A DNA stretch of 64,000 bases from Chryseobacterium taichungense (GTDB lineage Bacteria > Bacteroidota > Bacteroidia > Flavobacteriales > Weeksellaceae), in assembly GCF_900109935.1 (NCBI RefSeq), contig NZ_FOBV01000005.1:1-64000 (forward strand). The letters are read 5' to 3'. Positions within the stretch are counted from its first letter, which is position 1, and the number at the start of each line of letters is the position of its first letter. Below the pieces are notes generated by a model. That model was not told the DNA's origin, searched no databases, and worked only from the letters and a program-made list of their open reading frames with translations. Below, piece by piece: positions 51,638-60,194 of this stretch. Position numbers and translations under genes: made by a program.

Positions 51638-53431
51638 TTAATCGATAATGAATTTAGCTGAATATGAATCTGCTGTAAGGATATAATTTCCTTTCGAAAG
51701 TCCTTTAAGATTTATTTTATTTGAATTTTTAAAAGGATTTTCAATGGTTTCGACTACTTTTCCTGAAAAATCATAAATCTGTGCTTTTGAAATTTTATTA
51801 AGATTTTCACCTTTTACAAATAGCTCATTGTTTTTTACGGGATTAGGATAGATGGAAAAGGTGTCTGTATTTTTAGAATTTTCAGCAGTTCCAAGTACTC
51901 CGGCGCAAGTCCAGCTTACATCATCAATGGCTACTCTGTTTGAAGAAACAGGATTGATGAGTTTAATGGTTGCATTTCCTGCTACATTAATATTATTGAT
52001 GGTGAATGTTCCTACCGTTGAACTGTAAGGGATGGTTCCCACCTGAATTCCGTTTACTTCTACATTTAATGAGCTTGCAGATCCTGAGAATTTTAGCTGA
52101 GTGGTAACCGTCAGACTTTGAACTCCAGTGGAAATTACTGAACTCAATAAATATCCTTCTCTGATGGTAATGGCTTTTCCGTTAATAGTCTGGTCTGTTC
52201 TTGCATCAGTCGCATTCCAGGTAATACCGTTGCTAGTCCATGTTCTGGTTGTGTAATTATTTGCGCTTGCAGGAATGTTGGTGAAATTTTCTGTTCCACA
52301 AACCGTTCCTGTCTGACCACTTGAAAGGGTTGTTTCTGTAACTGCGTTACTTTGTGCTGAAGGGTTCCCACTTGTATCTTTAGCAATTACATAAAAACTG
52401 TAAGTTGTTGAAGGCATCAACCCATACACTGTGGTGGTAGTTCCTGTCACTGTTGTGTTTAAAACACCATCCTTATAAACATCATAAGCAGCAACACCCA
52501 GATTGTCTGTAGAAGCTGTCCAGCTTAGAGAAATTGAATTTGCTGTAGGGTTATTTGCTGCCAAATTGGTGGGTGCTGTTGGTGCTTCCGTGTCTATAAC
52601 GGGACTTCCCCAGATTTCATTAGCATATTCGGGGTGATCAATATATGGATTCCTGTTTCCCTGGTAGGCGTAAGATGCATTGTTTCTGGCAGTTTCTGTC
52701 TGTGAAACCGGATCTAAAGTGTTCCAGATCAGGAGTTGATTAAGCTCCCATGTCTGTAATCCGGGGAAAGCAGAGCCACCCAGCATATTCCCAGTGGAAA
52801 ATCCTGAAAGCTGCGATTCATATCTTGTTATAAAATAAAAAATCATTCTTGCCACATCTCCTTTAAAAGCATCAATAGGCTCGAAAACAATTCCTGAATA
52901 TCCTGGCGAAACAGAATTTCCTACTTTTGACCCATTCTGAGACGTGAACGTTGAATTTCCCACAACTCCGAATGGGTAGTTTGATCTCATCCCATTTACT
53001 TTTCCGTCGGTCGGTCTGATGAAGTGAATATCTGAAACCATGGGTGGCGTACTGTTGAAAAGACTTTGTGGAACAATGTGTTCCCTGTTGTAGCAGTCGC
53101 CCTCTACACCGTAAGTTCCGCACTGATTTGTAAAATAAGTGAATGTATAAGGATCGGATCCGTTGGGGTTTTCAGAATACATATCCAGGATTGTTCCGTC
53201 GTTTTCATAGCCGGGAATTCCTGCAATATTATCGCGGTCCGTTGTTTCATAGCCTGTCCACAGCCCTCCATAACCGTGATCTACATGCCCGTTTGTGATA
53301 ATTTGACTGAGTTTAGTTTTTAATTCGGCTCCTGAAAGACCGGTTGTGCCATCGTAATACCCGGTAGGGATTTGAGCAAATGCATTAATAAATGCAAAAC
53401 TCATTAATAATGAGAATAATGTACGTTTCAT
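51638..53431 (-). CDS. secreted endonuclease I with fibronectin type III and type IX sorting domain
   Basis: 597 residues. A signal peptide (about 1-19) is followed by an endonuclease I domain (about 20-270) with YNREHIVPQSLF and HFIRPTDGKVNGMRSNYPFG, the catalytic region. A fibronectin type III domain follows (about 285-370, opening APTAPTNLAANNPTANSISLSW), then a beta-rich domain with one Cys pair, and a C-terminal type IX sorting domain (about 525-597, FSIYPNPVKNNELFVKG). The protein is thus secreted to the surface or medium by type IX secretion, and may degrade extracellular DNA. Own terminator downstream. Confidence 0.88.
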   Translation of the reverse strand: MKRTLFSLLMSFAFINAFAQIPTGYYDGTTGLSGAELKTKLSQIITNGHVDHGYGGLWTGYETTDRDNIAGIPGYENDGTILDMYSENPNGSDPYTFTYFTNQCGTYGVEGDCYNREHIVPQSLFNSTPPMVSDIHFIRPTDGKVNGMRSNYPFGVVGNSTFTSQNGSKVGNSVSPGYSGIVFEPIDAFKGDVARMIFYFITRYESQLSGFSTGNMLGGSAFPGLQTWELNQLLIWNTLDPVSQTETARNNASYAYQGNRNPYIDHPEYANEIWGSPVIDTEAPTAPTNLAANNPTANSISLSWTASTDNLGVAAYDVYKDGVLNTTVTGTTTTVYGLMPSTTYSFYVIAKDTSGNPSAQSNAVTETTLSSGQTGTVCGTENFTNIPASANNYTTRTWTSNGITWNATDARTDQTINGKAITIREGYLLSSVISTGVQSLTVTTQLKFSGSASSLNVEVNGIQVGTIPYSSTVGTFTINNINVAGNATIKLINPVSSNRVAIDDVSWTCAGVLGTAENSKNTDTFSIYPNPVKNNELFVKGENLNKISKAQIYDFSGKVVETIENPFKNSNKINLKGLSKGNYILTADSYSAKFIID

Positions 53432-53481
53432 TTTTTTAAATTTGGTCGGTAAAAGTAAAAAAAAATTGTACTTGTAAAATA

Positions 53482-54687
53482 TTAATTTTTGGTAATGTAG
53501 TCCTTGCCGATTTTAGAAAATACCCATGAAATACCAATGCCGAAAATAGCTGCAGTAAAGGAAACAATCAGGTAATTTTTACCCACAATTTTAATAGGGA
53601 AAGGTAACACGTCATTTGCCTTAAAGAACTCTGTATATTGCTGAAAATAGCAGAGAGCAGTCCCGATGATCAATCCTGAAATAATTCCCAGAACGACAAT
53701 GAGAATTCCTGTATAAAAATAAATTTGTCGCAGATGGCTTAAAGGAAGTCCTAGCGATATTAAAGATTTTGCCTGTTGCTTTTTATCAATCTGTAAGATA
53801 ATGATTGCACCTGCCAGATTAAAAGTTGTTATAAAAATAACCAGAGCAAAAATTAGATAAATAAACAGCTTTTCAGTATTAATCATTTTCCAGAAAGCGG
53901 CATTTTCCTCTTCTTTAGTTTTGATTTCAACATTTTTTCCTAGTGAAGAGAGAAGCTGTTGCTTTACTGTGTTTGAATTGTCAGGATTTTTGAGCTTGAT
54001 AACAATCTGATAAGCCGAATGTTTAGGAAGGTTTAATAATTCTTCGGTAAGCTCAATGGGTGAAATTATGTAATTATCCAACTGATCTTTTCCCGGAAAA
54101 ATTCCTGTTACCAGAATATCTTTTTTGTTATAAATATCTTCTTCTTTATTAATGATTCCTGTTCCTGGTTTGGGCATGAAAATAGTGGCATAGCCAGAAT
54201 CCGAAGATACCGGAATAGAAAGTCTGTTATCCAGCGAATTTTCCATCAAAACCTCATTAGAATATTTGAAGCCCGGGTAAGATCCGTAGAAAATATCTTT
54301 GTCAATGGGGTTTACTTTGGTGTAGGCAGAATCAACACCTCGCAGGTAAGCGATGTCGCCTTTGCCATTGTAACTAATGTAGACTTTTTCTTCAATGAGT
54401 CTTGAGAAATTACTGATTTCTTTATTGTTTTTCAGAATCGAATTGATTTTATCAAAATCTTTCAGGGTCTTTCCTGAAGAACTTTTAATAGTAAGATCAG
54501 CATGGAGGTTGGAAATCAGTTCTTTATTAAGATCTTCCAAACCCGAAAAAACAGAAATGATTACAAACATTGCAGTGACGGCAACCGTCATGGCTCCCAC
54601 GGCCAGCCATGTAATGAACGTAACGGCAGTGCTGCCTTTTTTTGCTAAAAGGTATCTCGAAGCTATGTAAAATGCAATGTTTTTCAA
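53482..54687 (-). CDS. LolC/LolE-like ABC transporter permease
   Basis: 401 residues. Four transmembrane helices (one N-terminal, three C-terminal) with a large periplasmic MacB-like domain between, the LolC/E and FtsX layout. The N-terminal GSTAVTFITWLAVGAMTVAVTAMFV and the late NLAGAIIILQIDKKQQAKSLISLGLP are typical. It probably takes part in lipoprotein release to the outer membrane. Its start lies 3 nt after the rbfA stop, so the two are an operon. No ATPase gene is adjacent. Confidence 0.87.
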   Translation of the reverse strand: MKNIAFYIASRYLLAKKGSTAVTFITWLAVGAMTVAVTAMFVIISVFSGLEDLNKELISNLHADLTIKSSSGKTLKDFDKINSILKNNKEISNFSRLIEEKVYISYNGKGDIAYLRGVDSAYTKVNPIDKDIFYGSYPGFKYSNEVLMENSLDNRLSIPVSSDSGYATIFMPKPGTGIINKEEDIYNKKDILVTGIFPGKDQLDNYIISPIELTEELLNLPKHSAYQIVIKLKNPDNSNTVKQQLLSSLGKNVEIKTKEEENAAFWKMINTEKLFIYLIFALVIFITTFNLAGAIIILQIDKKQQAKSLISLGLPLSHLRQIYFYTGILIVVLGIISGLIIGTALCYFQQYTEFFKANDVLPFPIKIVGKNYLIVSFTAAIFGIGISWVFSKIGKDYITKN

Positions 54688-54690
54688 TTT

Positions 54691-55050
54691 TTACAGAATA
54701 GGATTATCACCTTCACCTCTTAGCTCGCGGTCTAATTTTTCAACGTCATCGAGAGTAGTATCCAGATAAAAATTAAGGTTAGGAATTACACGTACTTGCT
54801 TTGCCATTTTCTGACCGATAAAATTTCTGTACTGCGCTTTGTTTTCCTCAATCTCTTTCATCACAGCTGCGCGGAACTCTTGCGGAAATATGCTTAAATA
54901 AATTTTAGCAATACCAAGATCTGCGGTAACTTTCACATCGGAAACCGATACTAAAATGCTTTGTCTGCTTTCTGCAGCCTGCTTGCGGAAAAGTTCTGCG
55001 AAATCTTCCTGTATAATCTGTGCTACTTTTCGTTGTCTGTTACTCTCCAT
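54691..55050 (-). CDS. rbfA: 30S ribosome-binding factor A
   Basis: 119 residues. The KH-like core reads RQRKVAQIIQEDFAELFRKQ and SDVKVTADLGIAKIYLSIFP, the family signature. RbfA helps the 17S to 16S rRNA maturation at the 30S subunit. It begins a two-gene unit with the ABC permease and is divergent from the epimerase gene. A TAAATTTG box lies on the minus strand at 55066-55059, 8 nt before the ATG. Confidence 0.93.
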   Translation of the reverse strand: MESNRQRKVAQIIQEDFAELFRKQAAESRQSILVSVSDVKVTADLGIAKIYLSIFPQEFRAAVMKEIEENKAQYRNFIGQKMAKQVRVIPNLNFYLDTTLDDVEKLDRELRGEGDNPIL

Positions 55051-55140
55051 AAGTGGTGCAAATTTAGTACTTTTGTTTGAATTGATCCTTTGAAAATTTG
55101 AAGCTTTATCAAATTTACAATTTAATTAGATAAAATATTT

Positions 55141-55539
55141 ATGAAATTAGAACATATCGGTATCGCCGTGAAATCTTTAGGAATTTCTGACGAACTTTTC
55201 ACAAAACTTTTAGGAAAAGAATCATATAAAAAAGAATCAGTTGAAAGAGAAGGTGTCACGACTTCGTTCTATGCTGCGGGAGAGAGTAAAATTGAGCTTT
55301 TAGAGGCGAACAAAGAAGAAAGCCCGGTTTCAAAATTTATTGACAAAAAAGGGGAGGGGATTCATCATCTGGCTTTTGGAGTAGAAAATATTACAAAAGA
55401 AATTGAAAGATTAAAAAAAGAAGGATTTGAATTTATTTCTGAAGAGCCTAAAGAAGGTGCTGATAATAAATTAATTGTCTTTCTTCACCCCAAATCTACC
55501 AACGGAGTGCTTATAGAACTTTGTCAAGAAAAGCAATAA
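55141..55539 (+). CDS. mce: Methylmalonyl-CoA epimerase
   Basis: 132 residues, a glyoxalase/VOC fold with two beta-alpha-beta-beta-beta modules. The metal ligands are H5 (EHIGIAV), a His in IHHLAFGV and a Glu near the end (VLIELCQ), with the second module starting at about 70. It interconverts the (R)- and (S)-methylmalonyl-CoA isomers in propionate metabolism; no mutase is in this window. Divergent from rbfA. Confidence 0.92.
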   Translation: MKLEHIGIAVKSLGISDELFTKLLGKESYKKESVEREGVTTSFYAAGESKIELLEANKEESPVSKFIDKKGEGIHHLAFGVENITKEIERLKKEGFEFISEEPKEGADNKLIVFLHPKSTNGVLIELCQEKQ

Positions 55540-55544
55540 AAAAT

Positions 55545-55574
55545 TTTGTAGTGCGAGAAATTTTGTTATTTTTG
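55545..55574 (+). promoter_or_regulatory. tRNA promoter
   Basis: TTTG (55545-55548), 18 nt, then TATTTTTG (55567-55574), 26 nt before the tRNA. Close to the consensus spacing. Confidence 0.6.
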
Positions 55575-55600
55575 CAGTCACAAAATTCAACCAATTTTGC

Positions 55601-55674
55601 GGTCCTATAGCTCAGTTGGTTAGAGCACCTGACTCATAATCAGGTGGTCCCTGGTTCGAGCCCAGGTGGGACCA
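55601..55674 (+). tRNA. tRNA with CAT anticodon (Met elongator or Ile2)
   Basis: A full cloverleaf folds: acceptor stem GGTCCTA with TGGGACC, D arm GCTCAGTTGGTTAGAGC, anticodon stem CCTGA with TCAGG around CTCATAA, and T arm CCTGG with CCAGG around the TTCGAGC loop. The anticodon is CAT at 55635-55637. The base after the discriminator A is C, but CCA is not fully encoded. The methionine tRNA and the lysidine-modified isoleucine tRNA both have CAT, so I do not decide between them. Its 3' side is the left end of an accessory region, as is common for integrated elements. Confidence 0.92.
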
Positions 55675-55685
55675 CGCTCATAGTC

Positions 55686-55720
55686 AAGCTTTTACATTAA
55701 TTTGTAAAAGCTTTTTTATT
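55686..55720 (+). terminator. terminator of the tRNA
   Basis: AAGCTTTTAC (55686-55695) pairs with GTAAAAGCTT (55704-55713), followed by T4 and more T. It lies 11 nt after the tRNA. Confidence 0.75.
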
Positions 55721-55723
55721 TTA

Positions 55724-55747
55724 TTGACGAACATTTGACGAACAGCT
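55724..55747. repeat. direct repeat TGACGAAC by the tRNA
   Basis: TTGACGAAC occurs at 55724-55732 and 55735-55743, 11 nt apart, just downstream of the tRNA terminator. Such short direct repeats next to a tRNA are often recombinase arm sites, but no recombinase gene is seen here. Confidence 0.4.
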
Positions 55748-55813
55748 AAACTTTATAATACTTTATCTTTTTTATATTTTATTTGTATTTTTATATTCTA
55801 AAAAGCATAAGTT

Positions 55814-56692
55814 ATGGAATCGTTAGCATATTTAATAGTTTGGATTTGGGCTATCTCCACAGTTGGAATTTCACTTTATAATTTAGCAAGAGCTTATTTT
55901 GCATTAACTCCTGTTGTAATTCATTTCACCTGCAAAGAACAATTTGAATGGTATGATGGATTAAACCGTAATAGCGCAATCATTATCACATTTTATTCTT
56001 TATTGTCATTATTTATTGCATTAACTTATGGCGTATCAGTAATTAAGTATAATGATTGGTTTAATATCCTTGTCAATTTATTTCTTAACATAATTATACA
56101 GATTGGGCTTATGCTCATCATCGAAAATAAAATGCCATATACTATTATTCAAACCTGCAAGAATTTCTTTAATCAAGGTTTTGATTATTATCCATTATCA
56201 AGAATTCAGGAAAAAAAGATAAATGTAGCCGATAAGACTTTTGAAATACTTGATACAATCAAAACAACAGTAACTTCTTCAAACACAAAAATTGAAAATC
56301 TCATACAACATTACTCAGTAATTGAAACTCCTTTCGCTCCTAAGAAATCTACTGTTAGTACCCAAAAAATTATTGAAAAGTATAAAATAAATCCAATATC
56401 TATAAATGATGTAGAAGTACTCATAAAAGGAAGGATTCCCAAACAACCAATTATTTTTACACAAGTGTATTCAGGAAAGATAAACAAAAAGATTATTTTC
56501 AGATTCTTTCAAGATAATTTTGAATTAATTGATAACGATACGAAAGATTGGAAAACAGGACAAAATGCAATTCTTGAATTTATAAATAAGTATAGCAGTT
56601 TTGAAACCGCTCAAACCGACTATTTGGAATTGAATAAAGGAAATTTCAGTTTAACAGCCGATATTTTGTCAAGATATAAGGATAAAATTTAA
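55814..56692 (+). CDS. unknown three-TM membrane protein
   Basis: 292 residues, family not recognised. Three hydrophobic helices (about 4-27, 54-74 and 83-103) are followed by a cytoplasmic part of about 190 residues without a motif I know. Its C-terminus has repeated strand-turn segments (IIFRFFQDNFELI, GNFSLTADILSRYKDKI). It is the first gene of the accessory region to the right of the tRNA and is AT-rich. Entry exclusion, defence or conjugation-related roles are all possible. Confidence 0.65.
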   Translation: MESLAYLIVWIWAISTVGISLYNLARAYFALTPVVIHFTCKEQFEWYDGLNRNSAIIITFYSLLSLFIALTYGVSVIKYNDWFNILVNLFLNIIIQIGLMLIIENKMPYTIIQTCKNFFNQGFDYYPLSRIQEKKINVADKTFEILDTIKTTVTSSNTKIENLIQHYSVIETPFAPKKSTVSTQKIIEKYKINPISINDVEVLIKGRIPKQPIIFTQVYSGKINKKIIFRFFQDNFELIDNDTKDWKTGQNAILEFINKYSSFETAQTDYLELNKGNFSLTADILSRYKDKI

Positions 56693-56895
56693 TTATCCTA
56701 TTTGTAATACAAGGACTTTTCAATTAACTAATCACTGAATCATTGCAATTTTTATTGCAATGATTTTTCTTATATATAAAGAAAACTAATACCAAAATTC
56801 GTTCAATACTTAGTTTGTCTTATTTAGGTTTATTTTACAAAATTGTACTGAGTTAATCAATGTTGGAAGCATATACTTTTATAAAAAGAAATTTT

Positions 56896-57225
56896 ATGGA
56901 ACCAACAGAAAAAATTAATGCGTTAGAGGAACAGATTGTAGCTCTAATTAAAACACAAACTGAATTTACTTCAAAAGCCTTATTGATTCTTTCCTTAGGA
57001 GTTAAAAATATTTACTCTAAAGAAGAAGCCGCACTTTTTTTAAATCTTGACCCTGATTATTTATATCAGCTTAAACATCATAACAAAATAAAGGCATATA
57101 AGAAGAAAGGTCAAAAGAAAATCTACTTCAAAAAAGAAGATTTAGAAAATTATGTTTTGTCCGATTCTGATGAAACCGGATATGATGATTTTGAAGAAGA
57201 AATTACTAGTAAATGGAAAAAGTAG
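56896..57225 (+). CDS. excisionase-like HTH protein
   Basis: 109 residues from ATG 56896 (MEPTEKIN). A helix-rich N-terminus (1-40) precedes an excisionase/MerR-like HTH: KNIYSKEEAALFLNLDPDYLYQLKHHNKIKAYKKKGQKKIYFKKEDL, the pattern of helix-turn-helix plus wing, followed by an acidic tail. Proteins of this layout occur in Bacteroidota mobile elements, beside primase-helicase genes as here. The earlier in-frame ATG at 56860 is possible but adds only 12 residues. Confidence 0.75.
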   Translation: MEPTEKINALEEQIVALIKTQTEFTSKALLILSLGVKNIYSKEEAALFLNLDPDYLYQLKHHNKIKAYKKKGQKKIYFKKEDLENYVLSDSDETGYDDFEEEITSKWKK

Positions 57226-57262
57226 TAAAGCTTTTTTGCAGTCAAATTAAATCTCTAAAGAA

Positions 57263-58501
57263 ATGACCGAAAAAATTCCTTATTTACGAGTAGGTACTAC
57301 CTATTATAAGACCATAGAAAAACCATTGATTTCTGGCGACAAGATTTCCATATTGGTTCGCTGGAATCGGGAAACCATTATTAGCGACCACGGTAAAATC
57401 TACGTCTCCAAAGTTCCCAAATATGACAGTTTTTGTTGCATTCCTTCCCATTTGAACTACGAGCAGATTATTGACGGATTTTACAATATGTATAATGAAA
57501 TTCCCTATCAACCAATTGAGGAATATATAAATACTGAAGCTTTGAAGGAAAAAATTCCATTCTCCCTGAACTTTATGGAACATATCTTCAGTGAACAAAT
57601 AGAATTGGGATTGGATTATATCAAAATATTGTTTGAAAAGCCTACGCAAATGCTCCCAATTTTGTGTTTAGTAAGCAAAGAAAAATCTACAGGAAAATCT
57701 ACCTTTATTAAATGGCTGAAATCCATTTTTGGGCTTAATATGACCTACATTAAAGGAGATTCATTCAGCAGTCAGTTCAATTCGGATTGGACTTCGATGT
57801 TGCTAGTAGCCATAGATGAAGTATTCTTTGACAAGAAAGAAATCACTGAACGTTTGAAATACCTATCCACCACGAATAAAGATAAAATGGAAGCCAAAGG
57901 AAAAGACCGGGAGGAAGTCGATTTCTTTGCGAAATTCATTTTATGTTCTAACAATGAAGATAATTTCATTCAAATTGATGAAAACGAAATCCGCTTCTGG
58001 ATACTGAAAGTAAAACCGATAAAAACCGAAAACACAGATTTTTTAAATCACTTAATTGCTGAAATCCCGTATTTGCTAAGATATTTGATTGAAAGACCGT
58101 TTCATTCCCATAAAAAGACAAGAATGTGGTTTTCTGCGTCCGAAATCCGAACAAAGGCGTTGCAAAAACTTGTTTGGAAGAATAATAATCAATTGGAATC
58201 TAAAATACTGGAACTTTTCTATGAGTTTTTTGATAGTCGGGAAGAATTGGAGATTCACGTTGTCCCACAGGATGTCCTCAATATGCTGAATAAAATGTTC
58301 AAGCCCTATTTCTGGACACGAAACGACATAAGAAAACTCCTGAAGGAAATCTGGAAATTAGAACCTCAAACCAATGGTTTAGCGTACATAAGGTACGATA
58401 TAGACTATGCAGGAATTTTCTATCAGAACAATTCCATTGGCAGGTATTACACCATAAAAAAAGATTTTATCCTTGAAAAATATGTTGATTTGTTGAATTA
58501 A
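57263..58501 (+). CDS. primase-helicase family protein (SF3-like ATPase)
   Basis: 412 residues. The ATPase core has Walker A KEKSTGKSTFIKW (about 138-150), Walker B LLVAIDEVFF and sensor FILCSNNEDN, the order of viral/plasmid SF3-type helicases. Proteins of this kind replicate plasmids and integrative elements. The N-terminal 100 residues are not a recognised primase domain. It lies 37 nt after the excisionase-like gene and before an iteron-like region, so an origin near 58.5 kb is plausible. Confidence 0.78.
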   Translation: MTEKIPYLRVGTTYYKTIEKPLISGDKISILVRWNRETIISDHGKIYVSKVPKYDSFCCIPSHLNYEQIIDGFYNMYNEIPYQPIEEYINTEALKEKIPFSLNFMEHIFSEQIELGLDYIKILFEKPTQMLPILCLVSKEKSTGKSTFIKWLKSIFGLNMTYIKGDSFSSQFNSDWTSMLLVAIDEVFFDKKEITERLKYLSTTNKDKMEAKGKDREEVDFFAKFILCSNNEDNFIQIDENEIRFWILKVKPIKTENTDFLNHLIAEIPYLLRYLIERPFHSHKKTRMWFSASEIRTKALQKLVWKNNNQLESKILELFYEFFDSREELEIHVVPQDVLNMLNKMFKPYFWTRNDIRKLLKEIWKLEPQTNGLAYIRYDIDYAGIFYQNNSIGRYYTIKKDFILEKYVDLLN

Positions 58502-58533
58502 GAGCTAATGAAAATAAAATCAATTAGTTATGA

Positions 58534-58690
58534 TTCAACAAATTATTCAACAAACTTTTAAGACCTGAATTTTGTTGAGCGTTTGTTGAGCCAATAAAAT
58601 CAAGTTTGTTGAAACGTTGAGCGTTTGTTGAGTAATTAAGCCATTGAAAATTAATAAGATACATCATTTTCTCAACAATTCAACAAAAAT
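58534..58690. repeat. iteron-like cluster of TTGTTGA/TCAACAA repeats
   Basis: TTCAACAA occurs at 58534-58541 and 58546-58553; TTGTTGAGCGTTTGTTGAG at 58572-58590 and a related copy at 58614-58632; CTCAACAATTCAACAA at 58671-58686. The copies are on both strands between the helicase and primase-like genes. Confidence 0.6.
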
Positions 58691-58778
58691 TTTGCAAAAC
58701 CCAATCCGTACACTTTAAGCGATAAGCATCCCTTGGATTTATTCCTAAAACAATTACAAACCTTAAAAAAATTACAAA

Positions 58779-59735
58779 ATGAACTGTCGACAATTCAATA
58801 GTATATCATTGGAAGAAGTCCTCCTTTCTCTCGGACACCTTCCAACGAAACAAAATGAGAAAGAAGCTTGGTATCTCAACCCTTTTGCCAGCGAATCCCA
58901 AGCCTCTTTTAAATTCGATAAAAGACAAAATGTATGGTATCTCCATTCTGAAGGTATTGGAGGGAACAATACCGATTTTATGAAGAAATACCTGAAAGCT
59001 TCAATAAAAGAAGTTCTGGAATGGGCAGAAAAACAAAATTTTTCTTCTTTTGAACCGCAGAGTGCAATTCAAAGGCAAAACATTACGAAGCCCAATTATC
59101 AAATCGCTGAAATCAAAGAACTTCAAAATGAGCATTTGAAAAACTATCTTTTACAAAGAGGACTTTCGGAAATGGTCTTTCCATTTGTAAAGGAAGTACA
59201 TTTCCAAATGGGAGAAAAAAAACTGTATGCTGTAGGTTTTCAAAATCTTTCCGAAGGTTGGGAACTCAGAAACTCATTTTACAAAGGAGCTGTTCTTAAA
59301 AAAGATATTTCAATAATTAATATCAATGACAATGCTCAATATAAAAATCATAAAAACACCAGTGTTGCGGTCTTTGAAGGCTTTATTGATGCCTTGTCTT
59401 TTATAGAAATGCGGAAATCCTATACAGGAGATTTGCTCATAATGAATTCTATTGCACTTTTAAATAAGACAAAAGAGCATTTGAAAGACTATTCCGAAAT
59501 CCATTTGTTTTTAGATAATGACCCAGCCGGAATAAAATGCAAGAACGACATTTTGAAAAACTTTCCCAAAGCCAAAGACCATTCTGAAATCTATTCAGCT
59601 TACAAAGATTTGAACGAATATATGGTTGAGATTAAAATTGAAATCGAAGAGAAGTACGAAAAAGAGAAAAATAATCTGCGACAAAAAGAACAACAGGAAA
59701 ATCAACCTGCCCAAATATACAGAAGGAAACGCTGA
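58779..59735 (+). CDS. Toprim domain primase-like protein
   Basis: 318 residues. The N-terminal part (about 1-90) looks like a DnaG-type CHC2 region (WYLNPFASESQASFKFDKRQNVWYLHSEGIGG), but the zinc cysteines are missing. A Toprim domain (about 195-290) shows VAVFEGFIDALSF (acidic Glu) and IHLFLDNDPAGIKC (DxD). It should prime replication of the element with the helicase gene just upstream. The tail is Lys/Glu-rich. Confidence 0.82.
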   Translation: MNCRQFNSISLEEVLLSLGHLPTKQNEKEAWYLNPFASESQASFKFDKRQNVWYLHSEGIGGNNTDFMKKYLKASIKEVLEWAEKQNFSSFEPQSAIQRQNITKPNYQIAEIKELQNEHLKNYLLQRGLSEMVFPFVKEVHFQMGEKKLYAVGFQNLSEGWELRNSFYKGAVLKKDISIININDNAQYKNHKNTSVAVFEGFIDALSFIEMRKSYTGDLLIMNSIALLNKTKEHLKDYSEIHLFLDNDPAGIKCKNDILKNFPKAKDHSEIYSAYKDLNEYMVEIKIEIEEKYEKEKNNLRQKEQQENQPAQIYRRKR

Positions 59736-59787
59736 TAGGCGCAAGCATAATTTTTACCAACTATATGCAAAAGTTAGGAGCTCATTC

Positions 59788-59842
59788 GCAACTTTGAAGG
59801 TCGGTTCCCTCCCAACAAAGTTGCTACTTCGCCCTGCGGGGC
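59788..59842. other. oriT-like paired hairpins upstream of the relaxase
   Basis: GCAACTTTG (59788-59796) and CAAAGTTGC (59816-59824) are perfect inverted repeats with a 19-nt loop; a second stem GCCC/GGGC lies at 59831-59842. An inverted repeat before the relaxase gene fits an origin of transfer, but I cannot identify a nick site. Confidence 0.4.
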
Positions 59843-59846
59843 TTTA

Positions 59847-60089
59847 ACGTGAGTAAAATAGATACAAGCTATATGACAAATCAGATTGAAATTACTGTAA
59901 ATATTCCTAAAAGGATTGAATATCTCTCTAATTATTTTGTGTGGGTAAAATGAATACAAGCTTTTGCTTTACGTGCGTAAAATAGCTACACACAATTTCA
60001 AAGTGTGGGTAAAATGAGTACAGACTTTCGATTTACCTGAGTAAAATAACTACACACTATTTCTCGACGTGGGTAAAATAGATACAACT
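59847..60089. repeat. iteron array: six 23-bp repeats, five in exact 32-bp phase
   Basis: Consensus RYSTGNGTAAAATRNNTACA (23 bp with variable ends). Copies start at 59847, 59939, 59971, 60003, 60035 and 60067. The last five are exactly 32 bp apart, about three helical turns, with 9-bp spacers that are not conserved. Such phasing is typical of protein-binding iterons in origins or transfer regions. Confidence 0.75.
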
Positions 60090-60194
60090 TCCTCACAAGC
60101 CTAAGCCTTTGTAAAAAGCCAGAAAAATTAATAAGCACAACATTATATAATTCAATAAATACATACGATTCTAAAAACACAATATATTATTCAG

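Larger units (their letters stand above)
59736..60194. other. intergenic region with oriT-like hairpins and phased repeats
   Basis: Two GC-rich hairpins (59788-59824 and 59831-59842) and six related 23-bp repeats (see separate entries). A short frame at 59626-59847 overlaps the Toprim gene end and is not supported. The region sits directly upstream of a relaxase gene. Confidence 0.55.

Noticed and set aside
59626..59847. 73-codon frame at the end of the Toprim gene
   Set aside because: It overlaps the gene end and the oriT-like hairpins, and has no homology-like motif.
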